Source: Corynebacterium comes (GTDB lineage Bacteria; Actinomycetota; Actinomycetes; Mycobacteriales; Mycobacteriaceae). Taken from it: a stretch of 64,000 bases of DNA. Made by a program: the position numbers and the translations under genes. Shown here in pieces: positions 16,931-25,619 of the stretch. Position 1 is the stretch's first letter. The number at the start of each line of letters is the position of its first letter. The notes beneath the pieces were generated by a model. The model saw nothing but the letters and a program-made list of their open reading frames with translations. It searched no databases and was not told the origin of the DNA. The DNA lies in NCBI RefSeq assembly GCF_009734405.1, contig NZ_CP046453.1, forward strand, positions 186,001 to 250,000. The letters run 5' to 3'.

Positions 16931-17971
16931 ATGACTGAACTGACCGTCCGCGCATGGGGCACCCCCGGCTTCGCAGCACCACTGGAGCCGGTGACCGTCA
17001 CACGTCGCGAGCTTCGTGAGGACGACGTGCGCATCCGCATCGAGTTCGCCGGCATCTGCCACTCCGACATCCACACCATGCGCGGGGACTGGGGTGAGCG
17101 CGCCTACCCGCTGGTCCCGGGGCATGAGATCGTCGGCATCGTCGAGGCGGTCGGGCCCGCGGTGACCACGTTCCGGGAAGGCGAGCGGGTCGGCGTCGGC
17201 TGCTTCGTCAACTCCTGCGGGGAATGCGACGCCTGCCTGGCCGGCGAGATCTCCTACTGCGACGAGGGGCCCACCCCCACCTACGGCGGCTTCGACGGCG
17301 AGGAACTGACACAGGGGGGATATTCGCAGGCCATCGTGGTGCGGGAGTCCTTCGTCGTCAGTGTCCCGGAAGGCCTCGACCCGGCGGCGACCGCCCCGCT
17401 GCTGTGTGCGGGCATCACCACCTACTCGCCACTCCGACGCTGGGGCGCGGGCCCGGGCAAACGAGTCGGCGTCATCGGCATGGGCGGCCTGGGGCACGTC
17501 GGCGTGAAGATCGCCGCCGCCATGGGCGCGGAGGTCACCGTCTTCTCCCATTCCACCGCCAAGCGGGATGACGCCCTCTCGTTCGGCGCGACCCGTCACG
17601 TCTCCACCGCGGACGGCCTGCCGGAGGACCTGCGCCGGCACTTCGACATCATCCTCAACACGGTCTCCGTCGACCTGGACACCGCCGCCTACCTTGGCCT
17701 GCTGCGTTTCGACGGCGCACTCGTCCAGCTCGGCCTGCCCGGCGAGCCCCTGCAGGCCCCTGCCCGCATGTTCACCCAGCAGCGCAGATCGCTGTCCGGC
17801 TCGCTGGTCGGTGGCATCCGGGAGACCCAGGAGATGCTCGACTTCTGCGCCACCCACGACATCACCGCCGAGATTGAGCTCATCGGCGCCGAGCACATCA
17901 ACGAGGCCTACGACCGCACCATCGCCTCGGACGTGCGCTACCGCTTCGTCATCGACGCGACGACCTTCTGA
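16931..17971 (+). CDS. Zinc-dependent alcohol dehydrogenase (CAD/YahK-like)
   Basis: 346 aa, medium-chain dehydrogenase of the cinnamyl-alcohol group. Catalytic zinc: CHSD (about residue 43), GHE, and a later Cys. Structural zinc: the CxxCxxC set NSCGECDACLAG plus YC. The nucleotide site is VIGMGGLGHVG, and the Ser after strand 2 (FSHSTAKRD) suggests NADP(H). It reduces or oxidises alcohols/aldehydes of uncertain identity. TACCCT 7 nt before the ATG allows independent leaderless translation. The same frame is also continuous with the ATL domain upstream. Confidence 0.9.
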   Translation: MTELTVRAWGTPGFAAPLEPVTVTRRELREDDVRIRIEFAGICHSDIHTMRGDWGERAYPLVPGHEIVGIVEAVGPAVTTFREGERVGVGCFVNSCGECDACLAGEISYCDEGPTPTYGGFDGEELTQGGYSQAIVVRESFVVSVPEGLDPAATAPLLCAGITTYSPLRRWGAGPGKRVGVIGMGGLGHVGVKIAAAMGAEVTVFSHSTAKRDDALSFGATRHVSTADGLPEDLRRHFDIILNTVSVDLDTAAYLGLLRFDGALVQLGLPGEPLQAPARMFTQQRRSLSGSLVGGIRETQEMLDFCATHDITAEIELIGAEHINEAYDRTIASDVRYRFVIDATTF

Positions 17972-17975
17972 CCTG

Positions 17976-19001
17976 ATGTCGCGTCCTCGGCTCAGCCACC
18001 AGGGCTGGCGGTTCGTCGCCGGCCGTACGGTCCGAGAATTCTGGCTGGGTGGGGGACTGGACAAGGCGGCCATGCTCACCTTCTTCACACTCCTGACCTT
18101 CGCCCCCACGAGCCTGGCGATCTACTCCATCGCCACCCTCGTGCTGGCGAACAACGCGGAGCTGGTCTCTGAGCTGTCGACCGATTTCATCGGCACCTAC
18201 ATCCCGGCCGGATACCGGCAGGCGGTCGGCGACGTCGTGGGAATGGTCATCGATTCCTCGGCCGGCGGCCTCGTCGGTCTGATGGTCGGCGCTGCCGTCG
18301 CCTTGTGGTCCGCATCGGCGTACGTGCAGGCGTTCTCGCGCTGCGCCAACATCGTCTACGGACAGACGGAGGGGCGGCGATTCATCACCAGAATCGGGAC
18401 CATGCTCGCGACCACCCTTGTCCTGCTGCTGGGAACGGTGGGGGTCCTGGTGTCGGTCATGCTCAATGAGACGGTGGTCAACGCCACCCTGGGCCCGCTC
18501 GCCGGACCCCTGGGCCTGTCGGGTGTTCTCGACTACCTGCTCGGCGGCTTCCTGCCCGTGTGGAAATGGCTGAAATGGCCGCTGATCGTGGGGCTCGTCG
18601 TCGTCCTCATCGCGGTGCTCTACTACACCACCCCCAACGTGAAGCAGGCCCGTTTCCGGTGGTTCGGCATCGGCGCGCTCGTCGCCCTCCTCGGGCTTGC
18701 GCTGGTCAGCGTCCTCTTCTATCTCTATCTGGTGTTCTTCGCATCGTTGAGCCCCTACGGTGCAATCGGCACCCTCCTGGCGCTGATGTTTGCGTTGTGG
18801 GCGGCGAACGCGATGCTCATCCTCGGGGTGCACGTCGACGCTGAGACCGAGCGTGCCCGCCAACTCAGGGAAGGCGTGGAGGCGGAACGGGAGATCCAGC
18901 TCCGCCCCCGCTCCACCCGCCGATCCGATCGGAAAGACGAGGTCCGGGAAAAGATGGAGGAACGCGGCCGCGACCTCCGGATGCGCTACCGGGAGGACTG
19001 A
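17976..19001 (+). CDS. YihY/BrkB family inner-membrane protein
   Basis: 341 aa with about six TM segments (roughly residues 38-310). The family core is visible as GGGLDKAAMLTFFTLLTFAP, LWSASAYVQAFSRCANIVYG, LYYTTPNVKQARFRW and SPYGAIGTLLALMFALW. The tail is charged (REKMEERGRDLRMRYRED). YihY proteins were once thought to be RNase BN; their function is unknown. It starts 4 nt after the dehydrogenase stop and overlaps the convergent hydrolase by 16 bp. Confidence 0.87.
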   Translation: MSRPRLSHQGWRFVAGRTVREFWLGGGLDKAAMLTFFTLLTFAPTSLAIYSIATLVLANNAELVSELSTDFIGTYIPAGYRQAVGDVVGMVIDSSAGGLVGLMVGAAVALWSASAYVQAFSRCANIVYGQTEGRRFITRIGTMLATTLVLLLGTVGVLVSVMLNETVVNATLGPLAGPLGLSGVLDYLLGGFLPVWKWLKWPLIVGLVVVLIAVLYYTTPNVKQARFRWFGIGALVALLGLALVSVLFYLYLVFFASLSPYGAIGTLLALMFALWAANAMLILGVHVDAETERARQLREGVEAEREIQLRPRSTRRSDRKDEVREKMEERGRDLRMRYRED

Positions 19002-19906
19002 GCGCGGAGGAATTCCGCCACGTCGGCGATCTTCTCTCGCGCCACCTCCGGGGTGGACACCCGGTGGCGGGAAACGTAGCCGCGGATCTCATGCATGTCG
19101 ACGCCCGTCGGCCTGCCCGCGATCTCATCCTGCAGCGCCACCTGGACCAGCGTGCGCGGCCAGGTTGCCGGTTCGGGTATCGACTGGCCGGCCCGGATCT
19201 CGTCGGGGAGACCGGCCACGCTGTCGAGGTCGGGGAAGGTGAGCACGAGGGCGTCGAAAAGCGGGGCGTTCATCGCGGCGAGGGCGGCGCCGGAGGAGTA
19301 GCCCCACCCGGTCAGTGACGTCGCGTTGTGATGTTTTGCCACACCCGCCGCCTTCCGCACCATCCGGTTCATCTCCTCGAGAGTGCTCTGCGGGGCGAGC
19401 GGGTAATCCAGATCGAGGATCACGGTCCCGGATTTCTGCGCGGCGGCGGCCACCTCCGGTCGCCACGAGATCTCCAGCGCGTTGCCCGAGCCCCGCCACC
19501 AGCCGCCCGAGTGGAAGCTGATGGCCCATGCGCCGGTCGGCTCGGTCGGGGTGAACAGGCGGCCACCGACCTCCGGGACCTCCTCCACCTCGACGCCTTC
19601 GGACCACACGACACCCGGCATCGAGTGGTCGAGACCCGAGCCGAGCATGAGCATCGCGGTATGGGTGATCCGGTCCGGCAGGCGGGCGATGTAGTTGTCC
19701 GCCGGGTCCGGATCCCCCGTTCCGCCCTTCCACGGAGGGGTGAAGTCGGGCATCTCGTAGTGGGCGTCGATGTACGAGTACAGCTGCTCGAGCTGCTCCT
19801 CGGCGGGCAGTGAACGGTCGATGCCGCCGACCTGGAACTCGGCGCGGAACTGCTCTTCCTGCAACTGCTCGTGGGGCCTGCTGGGCTGGTCGGAAGTGTC
19901 GGTCAT
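18986..19906 (-). CDS. Alpha/beta hydrolase
   Basis: 306 aa. The oxyanion-hole motif is SFHSGGWWRGSG (HSL-like HGGGW variant) and the nucleophile elbow is GWGYSSGAAL (GxSxG). A late His is likely the triad base. The N-terminal 40 residues are Gln/Glu-rich and may be disordered. It is probably a carboxylesterase or peptidase-like enzyme; the substrate is unknown. TAGGCT 7 nt upstream supports the ATG at 19906, not the longer frame. Confidence 0.83.
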   Translation of the reverse strand: MTDTSDQPSRPHEQLQEEQFRAEFQVGGIDRSLPAEEQLEQLYSYIDAHYEMPDFTPPWKGGTGDPDPADNYIARLPDRITHTAMLMLGSGLDHSMPGVVWSEGVEVEEVPEVGGRLFTPTEPTGAWAISFHSGGWWRGSGNALEISWRPEVAAAAQKSGTVILDLDYPLAPQSTLEEMNRMVRKAAGVAKHHNATSLTGWGYSSGAALAAMNAPLFDALVLTFPDLDSVAGLPDEIRAGQSIPEPATWPRTLVQVALQDEIAGRPTGVDMHEIRGYVSRHRVSTPEVAREKIADVAEFLRAQSSR

Positions 19907-20000
19907 GGCGACCAGCCTAGTTGCCTCGGTAGGGGCACGCTCACAGTTCAATCGGGCTAGTCTGGGAACAAACACAGACACGGAAGGCAGGAGTACATCT

Positions 20001-20621
20001 ATGAGCGGTGTAGCGCACATCCACCAGGCAGAACTCAGCCCATCCAAAGAAGATATCGCGGTCCGGTTCGCGGGGATCGTGACTCTTCTCGGTTCCTACC
20101 GTCTGGTGGATCCCGACGATGAGGTGGGAATTGAAGTGCTCGTCGGTTCAGATATCGACGGCCGCACCGTCCAGCTTCCCGTGACCTACCGTGCGGAGGA
20201 AATCAGCCCCGAGCACACGCTCACCGAGATGACGCACAGCGTACTCGGCCGCCGGTGGGTGTCGAACGCCCTCGGGGATCCGGTGGCTGTGGCCCAGTTC
20301 ATCCGCACCATCCTTGAGGGGGATGACGGCGCGACCCGTTCCGATGGCGTGCCTGCGGTCCTGAACCTCCGGGGTTCCGGTACGGAGGACAAGGTCGAGG
20401 TCCGGGATGTCGAGCTCCGCGAGGTCACGCGTCAGCGCGCCCTGGGTACCGTGAACATCGACGGTCGTGTGCGTTCCTTCGAGCTCCGCCTCCCGCACCT
20501 GCTGCGTCGCCGCAACACCACGGGTGTCGACGCCAACACCCCGCGTCTCCACCTGATCGGCTGGTTGCCGTCGATGCCGGAAAAGCAGCGCGTGGTCGCC
20601 GAGCTGAGCATCCGGGCCTAG
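20001..20621 (+). CDS. CG0192-like / maltokinase N-terminal cap-like protein
   Basis: A 206-aa cytoplasmic protein that resembles the small cap-domain proteins annotated near trehalose/maltose metabolism in corynebacteria (CG0192 type). Segments such as LLGSYRLVDPDDEVGIEVLV and RWVSNALGDP support this. No kinase domain follows, so it is a stand-alone cap. AAGGCAGGAG precedes the ATG, and a TAGTCT -10 at 19958-19963 gives a leader of about 30 nt. It ends in a shared CTAG with the DUF222-HNH gene. The function is not known. Confidence 0.65.
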   Translation: MSGVAHIHQAELSPSKEDIAVRFAGIVTLLGSYRLVDPDDEVGIEVLVGSDIDGRTVQLPVTYRAEEISPEHTLTEMTHSVLGRRWVSNALGDPVAVAQFIRTILEGDDGATRSDGVPAVLNLRGSGTEDKVEVRDVELREVTRQRALGTVNIDGRVRSFELRLPHLLRRRNTTGVDANTPRLHLIGWLPSMPEKQRVVAELSIRA

Positions 20622-22060
20622 CCTGCCGCCCGGTCCGCGGGGGCCTTGTCCCGTCTGTTCCTGATTCTGGCTCCGGCGGACCGGTCCTGCGCATGGGTGG
20701 TGTTGAACCGCAGCGGCTGGCCAGGCCCAGCCCGTCTACCCACCCGTCCGGTCGTCGGGCACCGATCGGCATGGCCTTTCCCGCCCGCCCCCGAGCGGGA
20801 GTCGTCGTTGTCGGCGTGGTGCGGCCGGCAGATCAGCATCAGGTTCACCAGATCCGTCGGCCCGCCCCGGTCCCAGGGCTTGAGGTGGTGGGCATCACCG
20901 TGCACCGCGGCGGTAACGCAGTCCGGGCACCCGCACACCCCCTGCGCGGCGAACAGGGCGACCTTCTGGAAGAAACTCGCATGTCTCACCCCACGCCCCA
21001 GTGCCAAGGGCTGGCCGTCGGTGTCATGCAGTGCCATCACATCGAATTTCGCCGCCCCCAGGCGCAGCACGTCGATCAGGTTCAGCGTGTCCCCGGTGTT
21101 GGTGCTGAACGTGGAATGCGCCGACAGCGACTCCACGTCCTCGGCGGTGACGGAAAACAACACCGACCCCACCCCGTAGCGGGTGGCCGTCGATTGGTTG
21201 GCCAGGTACCGGTCCAGGACCACCGAGAGCTGGTCGACGGCCCGCTGGGACAGTGTCCGGGGATCCTTGCCTGTGGGGTCCGGCAGGTTCACCCCGGCCC
21301 GCAGCCCCGGTGCCAGGGCCGCCGCGAGTTTTGCGGCGTCCCCGGCCGGGAGATACCCGGTGACCCGGCGCCCGCCGTCAGCATCCGCCTCCCCCAGGTG
21401 GAGGAAGCGTTTACGGTAAGCCGCCAACAGGTCGGGCATGCCTGCCTGGTTGGCCTGGGTGACTTTGTCGCGCAGCCAGGACCGCAGGTCCTCCGGGGTG
21501 CGTCGCCCGGCCTCGGCCAGCGCCAGATTGTACAGCTGTGCGGACCCGGGATCGGCGTGCTCGTTGAGGTTGGCCAGTTCTTGACTGATCACCCCGAGGA
21601 TCTCCGCGGAGCGGTGCTGAGCCCGCCTGCGGGCCTCCTCCCGGGCTTTCCGCTCCCTGTCGGCCTTCTCCCGTTCCGCGGCCTCCCTCGCCCGGTGCTC
21701 CTCCTCCGACTCCGCCGGTTCGGGCGCAGGCGCCGGGGCAGGTGCCGGCGGGTCGAAGAGATGACGTCCCGTGCGCAGCCTCGCGGCGGCCTCCTTCTTC
21801 GACAGCCCCAGGCCCGCCAGCAGGTAATCGAAACCTCGGGTGGAGCCGACCCGCTGCCCGGCTTCCGGGGACTGCTCCGCCAGCCAGGCGAAGGCGGCGT
21901 CGAGGGCGGCCTTGGCGTTGAGCACTCGTTCGAGTTCCTCGAAGGAGTCGGCGACCTCGTCGAAGACCACGCGGGCGGGGTCGGCCATCAGCTCGGAGAG
22001 GCCGGTCATGCCGGCGGCAACCTGGGCCACCAGGTCTGCTGCGTGTTGTGTCGTCGACAT
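20618..22060 (-). CDS. DUF222 / HNH endonuclease-signature protein
   Basis: 480 aa. The N-terminal DUF222 helical region is interrupted at about residues 105-155 by an Ala-Pro stretch and a charged predicted coiled coil (EREKADRERKAREEARRR). The C-terminus has the HNH finger: CGCPDC, then GDAHHLKPWDRGG, then NLMLICRPHH, with all metal ligands present. Such multi-copy actinobacterial proteins are presumed nucleases, but their biological role is unknown. ATG 22060 is preferred to GTG 22066 because of a GGGGG stretch at ribosome-site distance. Upstream is a strong sigma-A type promoter. Confidence 0.85.
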   Translation of the reverse strand: MSTTQHAADLVAQVAAGMTGLSELMADPARVVFDEVADSFEELERVLNAKAALDAAFAWLAEQSPEAGQRVGSTRGFDYLLAGLGLSKKEAAARLRTGRHLFDPPAPAPAPAPEPAESEEEHRAREAAEREKADRERKAREEARRRAQHRSAEILGVISQELANLNEHADPGSAQLYNLALAEAGRRTPEDLRSWLRDKVTQANQAGMPDLLAAYRKRFLHLGEADADGGRRVTGYLPAGDAAKLAAALAPGLRAGVNLPDPTGKDPRTLSQRAVDQLSVVLDRYLANQSTATRYGVGSVLFSVTAEDVESLSAHSTFSTNTGDTLNLIDVLRLGAAKFDVMALHDTDGQPLALGRGVRHASFFQKVALFAAQGVCGCPDCVTAAVHGDAHHLKPWDRGGPTDLVNLMLICRPHHADNDDSRSGAGGKGHADRCPTTGRVGRRAGPGQPLRFNTTHAQDRSAGARIRNRRDKAPADRAAG

Positions 22061-22083
22061 GCCCACCCCCGTGAAGCGCTCCC

Positions 22084-22108
22084 GAACATCTTCCGTCTAC
22101 ATGTTCGA
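22084..22108. promoter_or_regulatory. CGAACAT...ATGTTCG inverted repeat at the DUF222-HNH promoter
   Basis: Seven-base arms CGAACAT (22084-22090) and ATGTTCG (22102-22108) are separated by 11 nt and lie at or just after the predicted transcription start. A third GAACAT is at 22147-22152. The arms match half of the corynebacterial SOS box (TCGAACA), but the spacing is wrong for LexA. An operator function is inferred only from position. Confidence 0.45.
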
Positions 22109-22136
22109 TGATACCTCACGGGAAGGGCTTGTCAAC
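22109..22136 (-). promoter_or_regulatory. Strong promoter of the DUF222-HNH gene
   Basis: On the minus strand, TTGACA (22131-22136) and TATCAT (22109-22114) are separated by 16 nt, close to the sigma-A consensus. This is the best -35 match I see in the window. Transcription would start near 22102, inside an inverted repeat (22084-22108). Confidence 0.7.
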
Positions 22137-22157
22137 CCAGGAAATAGAACATATTTT

Positions 22158-24098
22158 CTACCAGATGGTCACCCTGTCCTCCGGCTTGATCCACATCGGA
22201 GAGCCCTCCCGGATTTCGGGGAATGCCTCGTAGAACTCGTTGATGTTCGCGCTGATGACGTTGCAGCGGAACTCGGCGGGGGAGTGGGGGTCGATCGCCA
22301 GGTATTGCTGGGCCTGCTCCCGGCGGATGGCGGTGCGCCAGATTCGTGCCCAGGAGAGGAACAGGCGCTGCAGGCCGTTGAACTCACGTTCGGCGAGTGC
22401 GGGATCCCCGCCCTCCACCACGAACGGAAGGACCGGAGAGGTCTCGAACGTCATGCCGCGGTCCTCCAGGTAGAGGTGGTAGGCGGCGACCGCGATGCCG
22501 AGTCCGCCCAGGTCGCCGATGTTCTCGCCCAGGGTGAACTCGCCGTTGACGCCCTCGGACTCGATGTCGGCGTCGCGGAGCACGGAGGGGATCAGGCCGT
22601 TGAACTGGGCGATGAGCTTGTCGGTGAGGCCGGTGAAGGCGGCGCGGTCCTCGTCGGTCCACCAGGACCGGAGGTTGCCGTGGCCGTCGTACTGTGAGCC
22701 CTGGTCATCGAAACCGTGGCCGATTTCGTGGCCGATGACGGCGCCGATGGCGCCGAAGTTCTCGGCGGCGTCCATCTCGGGCGAGTAGAAGGGCGGGCGG
22801 AGGATGGCGGCGGGGAAGGTGATGTCGTTGACCACGGGGTTGTAGAAGGCGTTGACGGTCTGCGGGGTGGTGAACCATTCCTCGCGATCCGCCGGCTTGC
22901 CGATCTTGTTCAGTTCGTAATCCTGCAGGAATGCGGAGGCGGCACGGACGTTGTCCAGGAGCGAGCCGCCTCCTGTGCCGAAGGAGAGGCCTTCGTAGGA
23001 GCGCCACACGTCGGGATAGCCGATCTTGGCCTTGAACTGGTCGAGCTTCTCCAGGGCGCGCCCGCGGGTGGCCTCGGTCATCCACGGCAGCTGGGCGATG
23101 CGCCTGCGGTAAGCCTCCACGAGGTAGTCGACGAGCTCGAGCATGTCCTCCTTGGAGCTGGGCGGGAAGTGCCTCTCCACGAAGACCTTGCCCATCTCCT
23201 GGCCGACCAGGGACTCCACCAGCCCGACGCCGCGCTTCCACCGGTCGCGCTGCTGGGTCGCGCCGGAGAGCAGGGTGCCGTAGAACTCGAAGTTCCTGGC
23301 CCCGACCTCCTCGGGAAGCACACCCGCGCGGGAGCGGAGGATGTGCCAGGTGGCCCACAGCTGCCAGTCGGCGAGGCGGTCGTCGGTGAGCAGGCCCGCG
23401 AGGTGGTCGACGTAGGGGGGCATCATCGAGACGACACGCTGGGTGGGCAGGCCGGTACCCGCGAGCAGGGTGCGGATGATGCCGGGCAGCTTGTCGAAGT
23501 CGGTCGGGTTGTAGGTCTTCACGGCGTCGCGGGTGGACACCACGTCCCAGTGGCCGGCGGCGATCTCGGTCTCCAGGGCGACGATGCGCTCGGTCGCCAC
23601 CTCGGGGCTCAGCCCGAAGAGGCGGGCGGGGTCGAGGAACTGCAGCATGTCGGCGACGTGGCGGCGATAAGCGGCGACGACGGACGCGTGCTGCGGCTCG
23701 CGGTAGTAGGCCTCGTCGGGCAGGCCGAGGCCGGACTGGACGAGGTAGGCGATGGCGTCCTCGGACTTGGAGTCCTTCTCCACCCAGAAGGTGAGCGGGG
23801 CGGCGACGCCGAGGCGTTCGAGCTCGCCGAGCCGCTTCGCGAACTCCACCGCGTCGGCGACGCTGAGCTGGTCGAGGTCGGCGTCGAGGGGGGCCATGCC
23901 GGCGGCATTGACGCCGTCGACGTCCATGAAGGAGGAGAACAGGGTGCCCGCGCGACCGGTATCGGTCTCCACGATGTTGTGGACGTCGAGTTCGGCGTCG
24001 TCGCGAAGCTTGTGGAAGGTGCCGTCGACGCCACGATCCTCGGGAATCACGTGGGTGGCGAGCCAGGGGCCGTTGACGTAGGCGTAGAGGTCATTCAT
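22158..24098 (-). CDS. M13 family zinc metallopeptidase (neprilysin-like)
   Basis: 646 aa, the usual length for bacterial PepO/PgPepO-type endopeptidases. Zinc site: VIGHEIGHGFDDQG (HExxH) in the C-terminal third, and GENIGDLGGLGIA (ENIxD) about 60 residues later. NAFYNPVVNDITFPAAIL is the conserved substrate-binding stretch. No signal peptide is present, so it acts in the cytoplasm or is exported in an unusual way. TAGAGT lies 7 nt before the chosen ATG. It is divergent from the PrsW operon, 43 bp away. Confidence 0.92.
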   Translation of the reverse strand: MNDLYAYVNGPWLATHVIPEDRGVDGTFHKLRDDAELDVHNIVETDTGRAGTLFSSFMDVDGVNAAGMAPLDADLDQLSVADAVEFAKRLGELERLGVAAPLTFWVEKDSKSEDAIAYLVQSGLGLPDEAYYREPQHASVVAAYRRHVADMLQFLDPARLFGLSPEVATERIVALETEIAAGHWDVVSTRDAVKTYNPTDFDKLPGIIRTLLAGTGLPTQRVVSMMPPYVDHLAGLLTDDRLADWQLWATWHILRSRAGVLPEEVGARNFEFYGTLLSGATQQRDRWKRGVGLVESLVGQEMGKVFVERHFPPSSKEDMLELVDYLVEAYRRRIAQLPWMTEATRGRALEKLDQFKAKIGYPDVWRSYEGLSFGTGGGSLLDNVRAASAFLQDYELNKIGKPADREEWFTTPQTVNAFYNPVVNDITFPAAILRPPFYSPEMDAAENFGAIGAVIGHEIGHGFDDQGSQYDGHGNLRSWWTDEDRAAFTGLTDKLIAQFNGLIPSVLRDADIESEGVNGEFTLGENIGDLGGLGIAVAAYHLYLEDRGMTFETSPVLPFVVEGGDPALAEREFNGLQRLFLSWARIWRTAIRREQAQQYLAIDPHSPAEFRCNVISANINEFYEAFPEIREGSPMWIKPEDRVTIW

Positions 24099-24141
24099 GC
24101 ACCCAACTCTAGGCGAGCCCAACCCCGATAGTCTGTGATCC

Positions 24142-24753
24142 ATGAGTTCCTATCGCCTCCAGCCGACCACGGACAACAGATGGTGGTGGTCGCTGTTCGG
24201 GGTGACCGCCGTCGTCCTGCTGCTGCCCGCCGTGCTGCTCCCGATCGTGCCGACGCGGGCCGTTTCATCGGACGTCCGCCTCGGGATGACCGGCTACAGC
24301 TGGTCGATCCCGCTGGATCTGACGTGCCGCCCCGACACGGACGTGCTCGTGGAGGGCTGGACCTGCGGTTCCGTCTCCGTGGCGACGATGATCGCGGAAG
24401 GAGGCACGGATCCCGACCGCACCCTGCGTCGCATGATGCGCGCCATCTCCTCCGGTCTTCCTCCGGCGGGCGCCGAGATCCTCCGGGAGGGCGACGCCCG
24501 CATGCTCATCGACGCCCGCTCCAGCTCCCTGGGCATGTCCCTGGAAGGCACGGGGGAGCACGAGGGACTCACCATGGTGGCGGTGCTCACCGGCCCCGGC
24601 GAGCAGATCGTCCCCATCGCCGACACGGTGTGGGGGAAGTTCACGGGGCAGGGTCTGCCGGAGATCGTCAAGGAGGCGATCGCCGTCCCGACGTTCGAGG
24701 ACAGCGGGCAGATCGTCGTTCCCTTCGAGATGGTGCAGGTGGGTTCCCGATGA
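24142..24753 (+). CDS. Membrane-anchored hypothetical protein in PrsW operon
   Basis: 203 aa. One N-terminal hydrophobic segment (about residues 16-36, WSLFGVTAVVLLLPAVLLPI) is followed by an extracytoplasmic domain with two Cys (LTCRPD, WTCGS) that could form a disulfide. No family recognised. A TAGTCT hexamer 7 nt upstream supports a leaderless ATG. Its stop overlaps the prsW start (ATGA), so the two are coupled; it may be a substrate or partner of the protease, by inference. Confidence 0.7.
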   Translation: MSSYRLQPTTDNRWWWSLFGVTAVVLLLPAVLLPIVPTRAVSSDVRLGMTGYSWSIPLDLTCRPDTDVLVEGWTCGSVSVATMIAEGGTDPDRTLRRMMRAISSGLPPAGAEILREGDARMLIDARSSSLGMSLEGTGEHEGLTMVAVLTGPGEQIVPIADTVWGKFTGQGLPEIVKEAIAVPTFEDSGQIVVPFEMVQVGSR

Positions 24754-25619
24754 GCCGGTTGTTCCGTGTGTCGCTGGTGCTGGGCATGATCCTGGGTGCC
24801 CCGGTTTTCCTGTACTTCATCGGGGTGAACTTCCTCGTGTCCCCGGTGGGAGCCTCCCTGAGCGTGCTGTTCGCGGTGCTCTACCTCGCTCTCGTGCTGT
24901 GGCTGCTGAGCCGTTCGCCGATGTGGCCGGACCGCGTCGGCGCGGGTTGGCGCTGGGTCGCGGCCGCGCTCCTGTGGGGTGGTGGCGTGAGTTTTCTGCT
25001 GGTGATGATCGGCGGTGTCCCCGTCATGGCGATCACCGACCGCCTCGGCCTGCAGTTCCTGGTGGCGTCCCTGGGCGGGGCGTACCCGGAGGAGATCTCG
25101 AAGGCGCTCGGCGTCGGGGTGATCCTCTTCAGCTTCCGGGCCCTCAACCGGCCCTGGCACGGTCTGATGACGGGCGCGGTGGTCGGCCTCGGCTTCGAGG
25201 TCACCGAGAACGCCCTCTACGGGGCTTTCGGCGCCCTGCTCGACCCGAACACGGATGCCGTCGGTGCCCTGGAGATATGGGGGGTCCGCGTATTCGCGGG
25301 CCCCGGGCTGCACATCATCTTCTCTGCGCTCGCCGGCTGGGGCCTCGGCCTGGCGGTATTCACCGCGAATCGATCCACCTCCTGGCGTCTGCGCACCGCC
25401 GCCGGCTGGCTGCTGGTGGCCTTCGCCCTGCACTTCGCGTGGAATCTGCTCTACCCGGCGGGCTGGATGATGATAGCCAACTACATCGTCGTCTCGCTGG
25501 TGATGTACCCCTTGATCATCGTGGTGTGGATCCGCGCGCACAAGGCCTGCCGGGCGGACCGGTCCTATGCCTTCACACCGGTGCCGCTCACCTCGGTGGG
25601 GCAGCTGGCGGGCACATGA
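24750..25619 (+). CDS. PrsW family intramembrane metalloprotease
   Basis: 289 aa with about eight TM segments. PrsW signatures are in order: YPEEISKALG (EExxK), HGLMTGAVVGLGFEVTEN (FxxxEN) and GLHIIFSALAGWGLG (His in membrane). PrsW in Bacillus cleaves an anti-sigma factor; the target here is unknown. Coupled on both sides by ATGA overlaps: the membrane-anchored protein upstream and a DUF3253 protein downstream. Confidence 0.88.
   Translation: MSRLFRVSLVLGMILGAPVFLYFIGVNFLVSPVGASLSVLFAVLYLALVLWLLSRSPMWPDRVGAGWRWVAAALLWGGGVSFLLVMIGGVPVMAITDRLGLQFLVASLGGAYPEEISKALGVGVILFSFRALNRPWHGLMTGAVVGLGFEVTENALYGAFGALLDPNTDAVGALEIWGVRVFAGPGLHIIFSALAGWGLGLAVFTANRSTSWRLRTAAGWLLVAFALHFAWNLLYPAGWMMIANYIVVSLVMYPLIIVVWIRAHKACRADRSYAFTPVPLTSVGQLAGT

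Noticed and set aside
22084-22108. Canonical LexA SOS box
   Set aside because: Half sites match but the 11-nt spacing does not fit the LexA palindrome, so only an unknown operator is proposed.
22716-24131. 471-aa plus-strand frame opposite the M13 peptidase
   Set aside because: Antisense shadow with biased Val/Gly/Glu composition; the M13 protein has intact motifs on the other strand.
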